NCBI GenBank assembly: GCA_029556615.1
Contig: JAKQDD010000138.1
Location: 1-64,000 of the forward strand
DNA length: 64,000 bases
From: Verrucomicrobiota bacterium
GTDB taxonomy: Bacteria; Verrucomicrobiota; Verrucomicrobiia; Limisphaerales; J093
Direction: 5' to 3'
The translations under genes were made by a program, and so were the position numbers. Position 1 is the stretch's first letter. The number at the start of each line of letters is the position of its first letter. The notes below the pieces were generated by a model, which was not told the origin of the DNA, ran no database searches, and saw nothing but the letters and a program-made list of their open reading frames with translations. Below, one piece after another: positions 18,024 to 27,156 of this stretch.

Positions 18024-21000
18024 TCACGGCCGCACGGCTGGCGCCGCCCCGAACCCGGGCCCGTAGACCACCGCGTTCAGGAACACCCGCTCCGTCCCCC
18101 GCGCCGCGCTCCGGAACGTCGGCGGCGTCGCAAACAAGATCACCTGGCCGCGCCCGAGGCTCTCCCGCGTCACGTACGCGGCGTTGGCCAGGCGATGGGC
18201 CGCCTCCGGCCATAGCAAGCCGCTCAACCGCAGATGAAGCTCGACGCCCTCGGGCAGCGCACACCACCCGACCCGCGGCGGTTCCTTCTTCTCTGACTTG
18301 CCCGATTCCGCGGGGCGGTCGGCCGGGCGCTCCGCCGCGCCTGCAGCCCCTTGGGCGGACGGCGTTGCGGCCCGCCAGACGCCGTATCGGATCGGGGCTT
18401 CGACGCCTTCCCCCGCCATGAGCACCGGTTGACGCCCCACCAGCACCGGCAGCCATTCGCCGCACCCGAGCGTCAACCAGTGGTTCGTGTCCGCCCTCGA
18501 CGCCAACAACGCGCCTTGCGGCATGAACAGCGTCTGCCACGCGTCGCGCTTCTTCAGCTCTTTCTCGTCCGGAAACGCGCCCTCAGCGATCTGCCACGGA
18601 TAGGTCAGGCCCGGCCGCACCGTGCGCGCCCAGACCGCCTCCTCCGGCGGCGTCGCCGATTGGCGTCCCAACCACTCGCGCAGGACCGCCAGTTCGTAGT
18701 CGGCCAAACGCCCGAGCACGTCGGGCAACGGCCGGACCTTGCTGAGCTCGGCTTTCTCGGATGTCACCGACGCCGTTGAATTGCCGATCACCACCAGCGT
18801 GCCGCCCGCCCGCACCCACTCCTTCAAGGGCGCCACGGATGTCTCCGGCGCCGATCGTCCCCAGCGATCGGGCACGATCAACACGTTGTAGCGGCTCAAG
18901 TCGTTCCCGCCGGCCTCTTCCAGGTGCGAGTGCCGGATGCCTAATCGGTGGTCCAGCGTGTACCAGATCGCCCCGTAGTCGTTCGCGCTGTAATGCCCGC
19001 GGCTGAACAACCCAATCCGCGGCGGCTCCAGCAATTGGAAGTGCCGGCCGCCGAGATCCGGCAGGTCCCCGGGCCCGAATCCGCTGAGGATGGGGACGGC
19101 CTGGAGCCCCTGGTCCCGCGCGGTGGCGTGCAGGCTCGCACGCCAGTCGCCTTGTGATGTCCGATTGTCGAGCGCGGTGATCGCCACCGAGCCACGCGCG
19201 TACGCGCGGTTCCCGAACACAAACGGCTTCTCCGCCACCCGCACCCGCACGCCCTGTTCCATGAGCCGCGCCGCCACAGCCACCGAAGCGTCCGACGCGC
19301 CGTCCACCACGTACGCGACCGCCGATTGATCCTCCGCGGCATCCACACCCGCCGCCCCGGACTCAGATCCCATCGGCGCGGCGGCAGCCGCAGGCCACGG
19401 TTCGACACCGGCCGCCGGCTCCATCCCCAACACCCACAGCTCGAGGCCGTACATCTGCGCCAGATTCCACGCGGTGGTGTCGTAGACGCGCGACCGTCCC
19501 TTCTGCAGGAGCTCCCGCCGTTCCTCGGCGAGCATTGGCCCCGAGAACCGCACGTCGGGATCCAACATGGTGGCGATCAAATGCCCCAGCGGTTGCCGAG
19601 CCGGCACCAGCACCGCCCCCGCCGGCACGGTCAGCCCCGACGCCTTCGTCCCGAGCGGACCCGTCCCCTCCGCCGCGGTGAACTCCGAGCTCGCCGTGTA
19701 CACCTCGATGCCCTGGACCTGCAGCAAGTCCACGAACGCCTCGACTCGCGACCGGTTGGCCGTCGGCCAAATCGCGTAGGTCCGGCCCGCAAACACGCCG
19801 TTCGTCGCGCACGCCGATTTCCGGGTTGCGTACAGATGCTCCATCAGGTCGCTCGCGTGCGCCTGGAGCGTCAGCAGGTTCGCCATCGACCCGATCACGT
19901 GGTGTCGCATGGATTCCCGATACGTCAGGATCCGGCCCTCGGGCCGCCGCACGCCGTCCTCCGCCACCCTCGCCTGTTCGTAGAGAATCCCCACGGCGCC
20001 CCGGAACGACGCCCACGCGTCGGTGTAGCCCGGATACCATTCCTCGTTCCATTCCCCGTTGTAGTAGAGCAACCCGTGCCGGTCGAACGCCCGGGCCTGG
20101 TCGGCAGCAAACACCTCGGCCCACCGCCGTCGGCCTTCCGGCAGGTAGGGATTGATCGGCTCCCGCGGCGGCGAGAACAGGTGTGTCGCCTGCGAGCCCA
20201 TCCCGTGCGCATCCACCACCAACTGCGGCAGCCAGCGGCCAATCTCGTGCAACCGACCGCGCGTCTCCGGATGGGCCGCCCAGAGATAGTCCCGGTTCAG
20301 GTCGTACAGGTAGTGGTTCCCCCGGCCGTACGGCCAATACCCGTCGTGCACCAGCGATTGATCGTCGACGTTCGGCGCCACCCCCCGGTTCTCCGCGATC
20401 ATCTTCACGAACCGGTCCCGCCCGTCCGGGTTCATCACCGGGTCCACCACCACCACCAGCGCCTCGAGCAGCCGCGCTGTCGCGGCGTCCTCCGCGGCAA
20501 TCAGGTGATACAACAACGCCAGCGCCGCGTCCGACCCTTCGGTTTCGTCCCCGTGCACGGTGTATCCGAGCCAGGCCACCGCCGGCAGCGAGCGGATCAG
20601 CGCCGCCGCTTCGTCGTCGGTCGTCCGCCGCGGATCTCCCAGCCGGGCCAACCCCTCCTGAATTCGATCCAGCCGGTTCGCGTTCGTTGGAGCAGTCACC
20701 ACCACGTAGGAGAGCGGGCGTCCCTCGTGGCTGCGCGCATACTCGACCCAGCGGGTCCGGTCGGGACTCGCCTGGGTCCAGGCTTTCAGACACCGTTCGA
20801 TCTCCCCGACCGAAGCCGCCCGGTCTCCAAGGCCGAACCCGAGCACGGCTTCCGGGGTCGGCACCGCCGCCCGATAGGTTGTCCCGGGGAAGAAGGCATT
20901 GGTGTAGCGCAGGCCGGCCAGAGGCGTCGCTGCCGGTCGTCGCGTTCCCACGGCCTCGGCCGGTCCGACCGCCCAGACCGAGCTTCCGGTCAACGCCAAG

Positions 21001-21068
21001 GCCAACGCCAGGAACCGCGGCGGCGCAACCGCACACGCCGCTCCAAACAACATGAGCAATCGTCTCAT
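18024..21068 (-). CDS. Exported M14-family zinc carboxypeptidase-like protein
   Basis: A 1014-residue exported protein; the ATG at 21068 gives a signal peptide (MRRLLMLFG and a long hydrophobic region to about 35). The M14 peptidase domain spans about residues 55-400: zinc ligands HGDE (His172, Glu175) and VVDAHG (His288), with NPDGRDRF and the LNRDY segment between. The C-terminal half has a class I glutamine-amidotransferase-like fold region (YNVLIVPDRWG, then GGTLVVIGN), as in several large bacterial M14 proteins. Expected to cleave C-terminal residues from peptides in the periplasm or outside. The gene is transcribed alone, divergent from the lipoprotein gene. The family is secure; substrate is unknown and catalytic Glu could not be placed with certainty. 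Confidence 0.88.
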   Translation of the reverse strand: MRRLLMLFGAACAVAPPRFLALALALTGSSVWAVGPAEAVGTRRPAATPLAGLRYTNAFFPGTTYRAAVPTPEAVLGFGLGDRAASVGEIERCLKAWTQASPDRTRWVEYARSHEGRPLSYVVVTAPTNANRLDRIQEGLARLGDPRRTTDDEAAALIRSLPAVAWLGYTVHGDETEGSDAALALLYHLIAAEDAATARLLEALVVVVDPVMNPDGRDRFVKMIAENRGVAPNVDDQSLVHDGYWPYGRGNHYLYDLNRDYLWAAHPETRGRLHEIGRWLPQLVVDAHGMGSQATHLFSPPREPINPYLPEGRRRWAEVFAADQARAFDRHGLLYYNGEWNEEWYPGYTDAWASFRGAVGILYEQARVAEDGVRRPEGRILTYRESMRHHVIGSMANLLTLQAHASDLMEHLYATRKSACATNGVFAGRTYAIWPTANRSRVEAFVDLLQVQGIEVYTASSEFTAAEGTGPLGTKASGLTVPAGAVLVPARQPLGHLIATMLDPDVRFSGPMLAEERRELLQKGRSRVYDTTAWNLAQMYGLELWVLGMEPAAGVEPWPAAAAAPMGSESGAAGVDAAEDQSAVAYVVDGASDASVAVAARLMEQGVRVRVAEKPFVFGNRAYARGSVAITALDNRTSQGDWRASLHATARDQGLQAVPILSGFGPGDLPDLGGRHFQLLEPPRIGLFSRGHYSANDYGAIWYTLDHRLGIRHSHLEEAGGNDLSRYNVLIVPDRWGRSAPETSVAPLKEWVRAGGTLVVIGNSTASVTSEKAELSKVRPLPDVLGRLADYELAVLREWLGRQSATPPEEAVWARTVRPGLTYPWQIAEGAFPDEKELKKRDAWQTLFMPQGALLASRADTNHWLTLGCGEWLPVLVGRQPVLMAGEGVEAPIRYGVWRAATPSAQGAAGAAERPADRPAESGKSEKKEPPRVGWCALPEGVELHLRLSGLLWPEAAHRLANAAYVTRESLGRGQVILFATPPTFRSAARGTERVFLNAVVYGPGFGAAPAVRP

Positions 21069-21248
21069 ACGCCATGCATCCCGAAACACCCGCCGCTTCT
21101 CCGTGGTTCCTCCACCCCAACGCTGAGCACCGACAGCATGTCCGCTCCGGCCGACCCCCCGCAATGAAGAATTCCGTCGTGGGCCCCTGGTCAGGGGGGT
21201 GTTTCTTCAGGCTTGACGGTCCATGCGGTTATGGTTGCATGGCACTTC

Positions 21249-21647
21249 ATGAAACGATACGTCGCAACCGGGGGGCTTGTATTCTGCCTTTTGGCACTGT
21301 GCGTTGGCTGCTATCACACTGTTGAGGGGCGGTCGCGGGTGGGGAAGCCGTTTTCCAAGGATCGCCTGGAGAGTCGGTATGAGCGTCCCGTGCCGGTGAT
21401 ATTCGAGGCTGCGAAGAACGTGCTGGCATTTCAGGGGACGCTGACGGGGGAGAACACGATTGCCAACACGCTTCAAGGCAAGGTGGACAACAACACGGTC
21501 TGGGTGAAGGTCGAGGAAATCGACTCGAACATCAGCCGGGTTTGGGTTCAGGCGCGGAAGAAGAGCGGCGGCGGGAACATCGATTTGGCGAGCGAGATCG
21601 ACAAGCAGATCGCGCTTCAGCTCCAGGTGAGTTCAGTTGGACCGTGA
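21249..21647 (+). CDS. Small lipoprotein (DUF3568-like)
   Basis: A 132-residue lipoprotein. From the ATG at 21249 the signal peptide ends in the lipobox LCVGC, so Cys20 would be lipidated. The mature part (FSKDRLESRYERPVP, then FEAAKNVL) matches the pattern of DUF3568-type small lipoproteins; a VKVEEIDSNISRVWVQARK segment follows. An upstream in-frame codon at 21213 would put 12 polar residues ahead of the signal peptide, so I rejected it. The 3' end overlaps the convergent TPR gene by 15 bp. Function unknown. Confidence 0.8.
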   Translation: MKRYVATGGLVFCLLALCVGCYHTVEGRSRVGKPFSKDRLESRYERPVPVIFEAAKNVLAFQGTLTGENTIANTLQGKVDNNTVWVKVEEIDSNISRVWVQARKKSGGGNIDLASEIDKQIALQLQVSSVGP

Positions 21648-22877
21648 TCCGGGGTTGCCCTCGGATTCGGGCGGGGGCGATTGCGGGGAGCGGGCTTTGT
21701 ACGGGCCAAGCGGCAGGGCTTGGCCCGTTTTGTTTGTCGCGGCTTCGGGGGCGAGGAGGGGGATGCGGCGTTTTGCGGCGTCGGCGGCGGGGCTATTGGG
21801 GAAGCGGTCGACGACGCGTTGGAGGGTTTGGCGGGCGAGGGCGAGATCACCGGTTTCGCGGGCTTGGAGGTCAGCCAGGAGATTGAGCCAATAGACGATT
21901 CGTTGTTGCGGCGCGTGGGGCTGGGCGATGAGCTGTTCGAGCTGTTCGGTGGCCAGGTCAAGGCGATGGAAGCCGGTGGCGTAAAGCAGGGCGAGTTCCT
22001 CGCGGGCTTCATTGTCGAGGGGGAATTGTTCCAGCTGGCGGACCAGTTCGGCGGAACGGGCGGTGAGATCGGGTGCTGGGGGTTTGAGGCCCTGGAAATC
22101 CGGGCGGAGGCCGAGGCGTTCCTCGTGGTGGGTGAGTTTGATGGGAGCGCGGGTGGTTTGGCTGGCCAGGAACTCGGGGGTGGGCAGATGGGCGATCCGC
22201 TGGCTGGCGTGATGGGCCTCGGGCGAATCGGGGAATGCGGCGATGATGCGTTCGAGGCTGGCGCGGGCGGCGGCGGGGTCGCGGCGGTGTTTGAGCTGCC
22301 AATCGGCGAGTCGGGTGAGGGCGAAGGCGAGGTTTTTCGGGCTGTGGCTGGGCTGTTGGAGCAACTGCTCGATGGTGGCGGCGGCGGCCTCGACGTCATG
22401 GAGGTCGTCGGCCTGGATTTCGGCCAGGAGCATCAGTCCGCGGAAGTGCGTGGGGAAGATCACGAGCTGTTTGCGCAATTCGGCGACGGCTTCCTCGATT
22501 CGGCCGGCCTTGCGGCGCGCTTCGGCGATCGAGAAGAAGGGTTCCGGATCGGCGGGGACGTTGCCGCCGTCGTAGAGCTGGGCGAACTTGCGGCCGACGG
22601 ACTCGGTGATTTCGGGGGCCCAGACGGTGGCGAACACGAGGCCGACGACCGCGGCGGCGGGGATGCCGATGAAGGCAGCGACGTAATCGAAGCGACTGAC
22701 GAGCGGGCCGATGACGAGGACGAGGACGAGGAGGCCGGCGAGGGTAATCAGCCAGCGAACGAGCAAGGCGGGGCGGTCGTCGCTCCGGCGCCACCAGAAG
22801 ACGAGGAGCCAGATGACGAGCGCGACCATGCCGAGCGCGCCGGCCAGTGCCTTGAGCGATCCCCAGGAGCCATTCAT
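21633..22877 (-). CDS. Membrane-anchored TPR protein
   Basis: A 414-residue protein with two or three hydrophobic helices in the first 90 residues (ALGMVALVIWLLVFWW, then a longer run through about 90) and a soluble helical remainder built of tetratricopeptide-like repeats, such as GRIEEAVAELRKQLVIFP and DLALARQTLQRVVDRFPNSP. TPR proteins serve as scaffolds. The tail is rich in Pro and Ser. The gene precedes, on the same strand, pilT and its TPR partner only across a repeat-filled gap, so a shared role is not shown. No family-specific name can be given. Confidence 0.85.
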   Translation of the reverse strand: MNGSWGSLKALAGALGMVALVIWLLVFWWRRSDDRPALLVRWLITLAGLLVLVLVIGPLVSRFDYVAAFIGIPAAAVVGLVFATVWAPEITESVGRKFAQLYDGGNVPADPEPFFSIAEARRKAGRIEEAVAELRKQLVIFPTHFRGLMLLAEIQADDLHDVEAAAATIEQLLQQPSHSPKNLAFALTRLADWQLKHRRDPAAARASLERIIAAFPDSPEAHHASQRIAHLPTPEFLASQTTRAPIKLTHHEERLGLRPDFQGLKPPAPDLTARSAELVRQLEQFPLDNEAREELALLYATGFHRLDLATEQLEQLIAQPHAPQQRIVYWLNLLADLQARETGDLALARQTLQRVVDRFPNSPAADAAKRRIPLLAPEAATNKTGQALPLGPYKARSPQSPPPESEGNPGSRSN

Positions 22878-22896
22878 GGGGGGGGCGACCGGGGTT

Positions 22897-22988
22897 CTAG
22901 AGTCCTCGGATTGTGGAACTCGCAGTCAAAAGGTCAAGTTTGGGTCTCTGCTGTTCCAGGCCTCCCGTTCCTCCGTCGAGGACTCTAG
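22897..22988 (+). repeat. Palindrome-bounded repeat module A, copy 1
   Basis: Begins CTAGAGTCCTCG and ends CGAGGACTCTAG, a perfect 12-bp terminal inverted repeat. The interior carries GTCAAAAGGTCAAGTTTGG, close to the core GTCAACAGGTCAAG of the other copies. Lies between two minus-strand genes. Confidence 0.85.
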
Positions 22989-22992
22989 ATGA

Positions 22993-23077
22993 GCGAGGCG
23001 CGGAGGCTGGGAGCCCCGCTGCCCCCCACGGTTCCTTGGGACTGCATGTTTCATTGGTCTGAGGCGCGCCTCGCTAG
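22993..23077 (+). repeat. Repeat module B, copy 1
   Basis: Bounded by GCGAGGCGCG and CGCGCCTCGC, followed by TAG. It directly follows module A. The last bases provide the TAG stop codon of the pilT gene on the minus strand. The interior is poorly conserved apart from GGTCTGAGGCG near the right end. Confidence 0.75.
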
Positions 23078-24135
23078 CCGGTTCGTTTGGCGATGCGCTC
23101 GGGGTGCCGTGCCCGGGTCAGCGCGACGTCGTAGCTGACGAGGCAGCGGCAGTAGAGGTCGTGCAGGCAGGAGTCAAGGAGGATCATGCCGTCCTTGCCT
23201 CCGGTCTGGATGATCGTCTCGAGCATGTGCAGCTGGTTTTCGCGGATGACATTGCGGACGGCGCTATTGGCGACGAGAAGCTCGTGAGCGAGGGTGCGGC
23301 GGGCGCGGTCGACGCTGGGGACGAGCTCCTGGGCGATGATTCCCTGGAGGCAGCTTGCCAGCTGCAGGATGGTCTGGCGTTGGGCGGCACCTTCGAAGAC
23401 GCCGATGATCCGTTCGAGGGCGTGGACGACGCTGGGGGAGTGGAGGGTGGCGATGACGAGGTGGCCGGTTTCCGCGGCGGTCAGGGCGGTGGCGACCGCT
23501 TCATGGTCGCGGATTTCACCGATCACGATGACGTCAGGATCCTGGCGCAGGACGTGGATGAGGGCGCGGTTGAACGAGTGGGTGTCCGAGAGCACCTCCT
23601 GTTGGACGACCACGGCGCGCTTGTTGCTGTGGACGTATTCGATCGGGTCCTCGATGGTGACGATCTTGCATCGACGTTCGGTGTTAATGAGGTCGACGAG
23701 GTAATTGAGGGTGGTGGTCTTGCCGGAGCCGGTGGGGCCGGTGATCAGGAGGAGGCCGTTGGGGCGTCGGGCGAGCTCGTCCAGTTTGGGGGGAAGGCCA
23801 AGATCCTCGCGGGACCCGATGTACTCGCCGCTGAAGCGGAAGCTGAACTCGGGGTGTCCGTCGCGCCGGTAGAGGGTGACTCGGACGCGGCCGATCTCGG
23901 GATAGTTCAGGGAGAGGCAGAGCTCCCACTCCGCGTGAAAGACGCGCTGCTGGTCGGCGTTCAGGAGGCTTTCGGCCCATTGGGTGAGGGTCTCGGGGGT
24001 GAGGGGTTCACCTTCCTCGACGATGATCTCGCCGTTGATCCTCAGGGCGGGCGGTGCGCCGCCGATGAGGTGGAGGTCGGAAGCGCCGCGATCGGTGGCG
24101 GAACGAAGCAGTTGTTCGAGGTCAGGGAGGCTCAC
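23074..24135 (-). CDS. pilT: PilT-type twitching-motility ATPase
   Basis: A 353-residue hexameric secretion ATPase of the PilT branch, which powers type IV pilus retraction at the inner membrane. Visible: N-terminal GASDLHL (17-23), Walker A GPTGSGKT (133-140), Asp box IEDPIEY (161-167), Walker B with GEIRD (206-210), His box ending TLH (His232), and the PilT C-terminal pattern AVRNVIRE. I chose GTG at 24135 because it overlaps the preceding stop as GTGA and matches the normal PilT N-terminus; an upstream in-frame start at 24177 would overlap the TPR gene by 46 bp. The stop codon lies in a repeat end. No other pilus gene is in the window, so PilT or PilU cannot be separated by context. Confidence 0.9.
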   Translation of the reverse strand: MSLPDLEQLLRSATDRGASDLHLIGGAPPALRINGEIIVEEGEPLTPETLTQWAESLLNADQQRVFHAEWELCLSLNYPEIGRVRVTLYRRDGHPEFSFRFSGEYIGSREDLGLPPKLDELARRPNGLLLITGPTGSGKTTTLNYLVDLINTERRCKIVTIEDPIEYVHSNKRAVVVQQEVLSDTHSFNRALIHVLRQDPDVIVIGEIRDHEAVATALTAAETGHLVIATLHSPSVVHALERIIGVFEGAAQRQTILQLASCLQGIIAQELVPSVDRARRTLAHELLVANSAVRNVIRENQLHMLETIIQTGGKDGMILLDSCLHDLYCRCLVSYDVALTRARHPERIAKRTG

Positions 24136-24905
24136 GATCGGAACCAGGTTTTCCAGCGTTCGTGCCAGCGGCGCCACGTCGAGCCGGGGAGATCGTGATG
24201 GCGGACGCGGTCGGCTTCAGGGCACTGGGGATCGAGCTCCCGGCCCTGGCGGAAGGACTCGTCGGCGGCTGCCTCGAGTCCGAGTGCGAGCTGGCAGCGC
24301 CCGATCTGGTACCAGACCACGGCTTGGGAGCTGTCGAGCGCGAGGGCCTGGGTGGCGAGTTTGAGGGCGAGGGAGAACTTATGATGGACGTAATGGACGC
24401 GAGCGGCGAGCCAGGCCCAGAGCCAGTCGCCGGCGGCGGCCCCGAGGGCCTTGGCAAAGCAGTATTCGGCCCGCTTTTCGGCGCGGGCGAGGAGGACATC
24501 GCCGCGGGAGAGCCAGACGTAGGGGTTTTGGTTGTGCTCTTCGATGGCGGCGTCTGAGAACGCGAGGGCCGCGCGGCTATCCCCTCGGCGGGCGAGAGCC
24601 ACGGCTTTGGCGGCGAGGACCTCCGGGTCGCGGGGGAATCGATCCAGGGCTTTATCGGCCCATTGATTGGCCTCCTCGACCTCGTCCAGTTCGACGAGCA
24701 TGCGGACCTGGCCGACCCAGCACGCGGGGTTGGAGGGATTGCACTCCATGGCCCTTGCGAACTGGCGGAGTGCCTGCTCGAAGTCGCCGCGTCGGAACAA
24801 CACGTCTGCCTCCCGGAGGCAACGGGCCTCATCCGAGAGCGTTTCGGACTGCCGTGTTTCCGCGGCGTGCTGTCCGTTGAACTCGAGATTGCCGAATCGA
24901 CTCAT
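24132..24905 (-). CDS. TPR protein translationally coupled to pilT
   Basis: A 257-residue soluble protein with about five tetratricopeptide repeats, for example ADVLFRRGDFEQALRQFARA and QADK-type helices such as EANQWADKALDRFPRDPEV. No signal peptide is present. Its stop overlaps the GTG start of pilT by 4 bp, so the two are very likely co-translated and may work together in pilus assembly or regulation (inference). TPR proteins such as PilF/PilW help pili in other phyla, but this one lacks a lipobox and cannot be equated with them. Confidence 0.85.
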   Translation of the reverse strand: MSRFGNLEFNGQHAAETRQSETLSDEARCLREADVLFRRGDFEQALRQFARAMECNPSNPACWVGQVRMLVELDEVEEANQWADKALDRFPRDPEVLAAKAVALARRGDSRAALAFSDAAIEEHNQNPYVWLSRGDVLLARAEKRAEYCFAKALGAAAGDWLWAWLAARVHYVHHKFSLALKLATQALALDSSQAVVWYQIGRCQLALGLEAAADESFRQGRELDPQCPEADRVRHHDLPGSTWRRWHERWKTWFRS

Positions 24906-25007
24906 GCTCGTGTGGTGTTCCTCATGGTGTTCCTCAAATGGGTGGACATTCGCGGCCAGGAGTTTTGCCGCCAGACAAGGACTTCGGCGAGCTCAGTCGA
25001 GCTAATG

Positions 25008-25097
25008 TAGCGTCCTCGACGGAAACAGGGAAGGCCTGGAGCAGCAGGGACCGAGCTTGACCTGTTGACCACGTGTTTCACAAGTCGAGAACTCTAG
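25008..25097 (-). repeat. Palindrome-bounded repeat module A, copy 2 (diverged ends)
   Basis: Read on the minus strand it starts CTAGAGTTCTCGAC and ends GTCGAGGACGCTA, with the conserved core GGTCAACAGGTCAAG in between. Each terminal repeat has one mismatch. Module B is absent; only the ACATTAGC junction remains. Confidence 0.8.
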
Positions 25098-25141
25098 CGC
25101 ATTGGGCGGATGGGGCCAAGGGCATTCCGGGGCCCTGAGCG

Positions 25142-25225
25142 TGTGGCGCGAACGTTCGCCATCGGCTCCTGGTGGGTTTCGCCTTGACGGCGCGTGCGGT
25201 GTGTCGGCTCCGGGGTGGCCCGCCC
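25142..25225 (+). repeat. 84-bp dispersed repeat, copy 2
   Basis: Near-identical to 17845-17928 in the same orientation. It lies 44 bp after module A copy 2, so two repeat families share this intergenic region. Confidence 0.75.
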
Positions 25226-25321
25226 CGCGGCCGTTGCGGGATTCGCAGTGCGTGGCCGTCGGGATTTTCTTCCTGCGTGGCTGGCCATGTCTGGCCATTA
25301 GACCGGGGCGATCCCGAAGGC

Positions 25322-26539
25322 TCACGGACGAAGAAACCGTTCGGCGGCCAGGTCGGCGAATCTCAGGCCACGGTCGGTCAGTTGGAAACCCCCGCGGTGG
25401 CGGCGGCCGAGTCCTTCGGCTTCGAGGCGGTCCATATCCTGGGCCCAATCGATGCGGAGGTCGAAGCCGGTGATGCGGGTGAACTCGGCGAAGCGCCAGC
25501 CGACGTTCATGCGGAGGCCGAACGCGGCGATTTCGCCGGCCCGGCTGAGGGGGGGGAGGGTTTCGGTGGACTCGATGGGGCGGAGACCGCGCTCGATGTC
25601 GGCGCAGTAGCGTTCGACGCTTGGCCAATTGCGGGCACGGACGCCGCGGACGCAGCTGGTGGCGCTGGGGCCGAGTCCGTGGAAGGAGCCGCCGCGCCAG
25701 GTATTGACGTTATGGCGGCAGGCGCAGTCGGGGACGGGTGCGGGGGTGGGGGAGCGGTGTCGGGCGAAGTTGGCGATCTCGTATTGGGCGAGGCCGGCCT
25801 GGGCGGCCGATGCTGCGAGCGCATCGAACATGTCGCAGGCGAGGTCTTCGTCGACCTCGAACTCGCTGGCCTGGAGTTGCTGGTAGAGGGGGGTGTCTTC
25901 CTCGTAGATGACCTCGTAGCTGGACAGGTGTTCGCTTTCGAGGGCGAGGGCTTCGCGGAGGGTGCGGCGCCAAGTGTCGAGGGACTGGCCGGGGATCGCG
26001 AACATGAGGTCGAGATTGACATTCCGGAAGCCGGCGTGACGGATCAGGTCATAGGTGTGGAAGACCTGTTGCCGGTCATGCAGGCGGCCCAACCGGCGGA
26101 GGAGGGTGTCGTCGAGCGATTGGGCGCCCAGGGAGATTCGGTTGACGCCGGCGGCGCGGAGCAGGCTGGCTTTTTCGGGGGTGATAGTGGCGGGGTTGGC
26201 TTCGACGGTCCACTCGCTGGCGCCTTTCAATCCGAGGCGTTGCATGGCGTTCAGGACGAGCTCCCATTCCCTGATATCGAGCAGCGTCGGGGTGCCGCCG
26301 CCGAAGTAGATTGTCTCCGGGGCGAGGTCGGGGGCCACCCATTCCAGCTCGCGGACGAGAGCCCGCGTGTAGCGCTGGTACAGCTCCGGGGGTGCTGGGG
26401 TCGAGTAGAAGGCGCAGTATTCGCACTTGTGGAGGCAGAACGGGACGTGGACATAGAGATGCCGGACCGGGGTTGTTTCCTCGGGTTTGCCTCGGGGGTC
26501 GGGGGGTGAGGCCGGGTTGGGGAGGCGGGTTCGGCTCAT
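25322..26539 (-). CDS. hemW: HemW-like radical SAM protein
   Basis: A 405-residue radical SAM protein. The iron-sulfur/SAM motif is CLHKCEYC (Cys35, Cys39, Cys42), preceded by YVHVPF, and YFGGGTPTLL is the typical SAM-binding glycine motif. EANPATIT, GVNRISLGAQS and LMFAIPGQS are conserved HemW/HemN-family blocks. HemW proteins bind heme and act in heme delivery; they are often misnamed oxygen-independent coproporphyrinogen oxidase. HemN itself has CxxxCxxCxC, absent here. The ATG at 26539 overlaps the thpR stop as ATGA. The C-terminal winged-helix HemN_C region is present. Confidence 0.92.
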   Translation of the reverse strand: MSRTRLPNPASPPDPRGKPEETTPVRHLYVHVPFCLHKCEYCAFYSTPAPPELYQRYTRALVRELEWVAPDLAPETIYFGGGTPTLLDIREWELVLNAMQRLGLKGASEWTVEANPATITPEKASLLRAAGVNRISLGAQSLDDTLLRRLGRLHDRQQVFHTYDLIRHAGFRNVNLDLMFAIPGQSLDTWRRTLREALALESEHLSSYEVIYEEDTPLYQQLQASEFEVDEDLACDMFDALAASAAQAGLAQYEIANFARHRSPTPAPVPDCACRHNVNTWRGGSFHGLGPSATSCVRGVRARNWPSVERYCADIERGLRPIESTETLPPLSRAGEIAAFGLRMNVGWRFAEFTRITGFDLRIDWAQDMDRLEAEGLGRRHRGGFQLTDRGLRFADLAAERFLRP

Positions 26540-27141
26540 GCCAGGGGAAATCGGCGGAGCGGAGTGTACTTGGGGCCGTGCGGGGTGAGTTCGCTCCGGA
26601 TCAGGTGTGCGGCCTCGAGCGTCCAGACTCCGGACTCGCCGGGCGTTGCCGCCTCGAGGGCGTTGCGCAGATTCCGGAGCGATGGGGTATCCAGCGGGCT
26701 GCGAATCCGGCCGATGGTGAGATGGGGGTGGAAGGGGCGATCGTCGATGGGTGCGGCGAAGGGGGCGGAGGCTCGGGTCACCCGCTGCTGGAGGGTGTGG
26801 AGTCGCCCGACGTCGCCGGTGATGCCGACCCAAAGGACGCGGGGAGATCTCAGGTCAGGGAATGCACCGGTGCCGGCGAGGCGCAACGCCAGGGTGCCGG
26901 TTCCCTGGCAAGCGGACTCGAGGGCGGACTCGAGTTGGGGCAGAAGGGGGACGGGCACGGTGGCATAGAAGAGGAGGGTGAGGTGGAGGAGATCCGGGTG
27001 GACCCAACGAAGCGCCGGGTGGTCAACGCAGGCCCGGGCATCCTGCTGGAGCCGGCGGATGGTCTTGCGCAGCGGTTCGCTGAGGTCCAAGGCGACGAAG
27101 GCCCGAAACGGCTGGGGTGAGTCGGGCATGGGCTGTGCCAC
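26536..27141 (-). CDS. thpR: RNA 2',3'-cyclic phosphodiesterase (2H family)
   Basis: A 201-residue 2H phosphoesterase of the ThpR (2'-5' RNA ligase) family, which opens 2',3'-cyclic phosphates in RNA. The two signature motifs are HLT (His53-Thr55) and HLT (His140-Thr142, in HPHLTIGR), at the right spacing. The start FVALDL strand is typical. It overlaps hemW by 4 bp and lies 16 bp after the aldo/keto reductase stop, so the three probably form one transcript. A start at Met5 is also possible. The biological role of bacterial ThpR is not well settled. Confidence 0.92.
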   Translation of the reverse strand: MAQPMPDSPQPFRAFVALDLSEPLRKTIRRLQQDARACVDHPALRWVHPDLLHLTLLFYATVPVPLLPQLESALESACQGTGTLALRLAGTGAFPDLRSPRVLWVGITGDVGRLHTLQQRVTRASAPFAAPIDDRPFHPHLTIGRIRSPLDTPSLRNLRNALEAATPGESGVWTLEAAHLIRSELTPHGPKYTPLRRFPLA

Positions 27142-27156
27142 TGCACTGCAGAGGGA

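Larger units (their letters stand above)
24906..25321. other. Non-coding stretch with two different repeats
   Basis: Between the TPR gene start and the hemW stop there is no convincing gene. It holds module A copy 2 (25008-25097), the 84-bp repeat copy 2 (25142-25225) and about 95 bases of unassigned sequence on each side. An antisense reading frame across it is low-complexity Arg/Pro and not protein-like. Confidence 0.65.
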
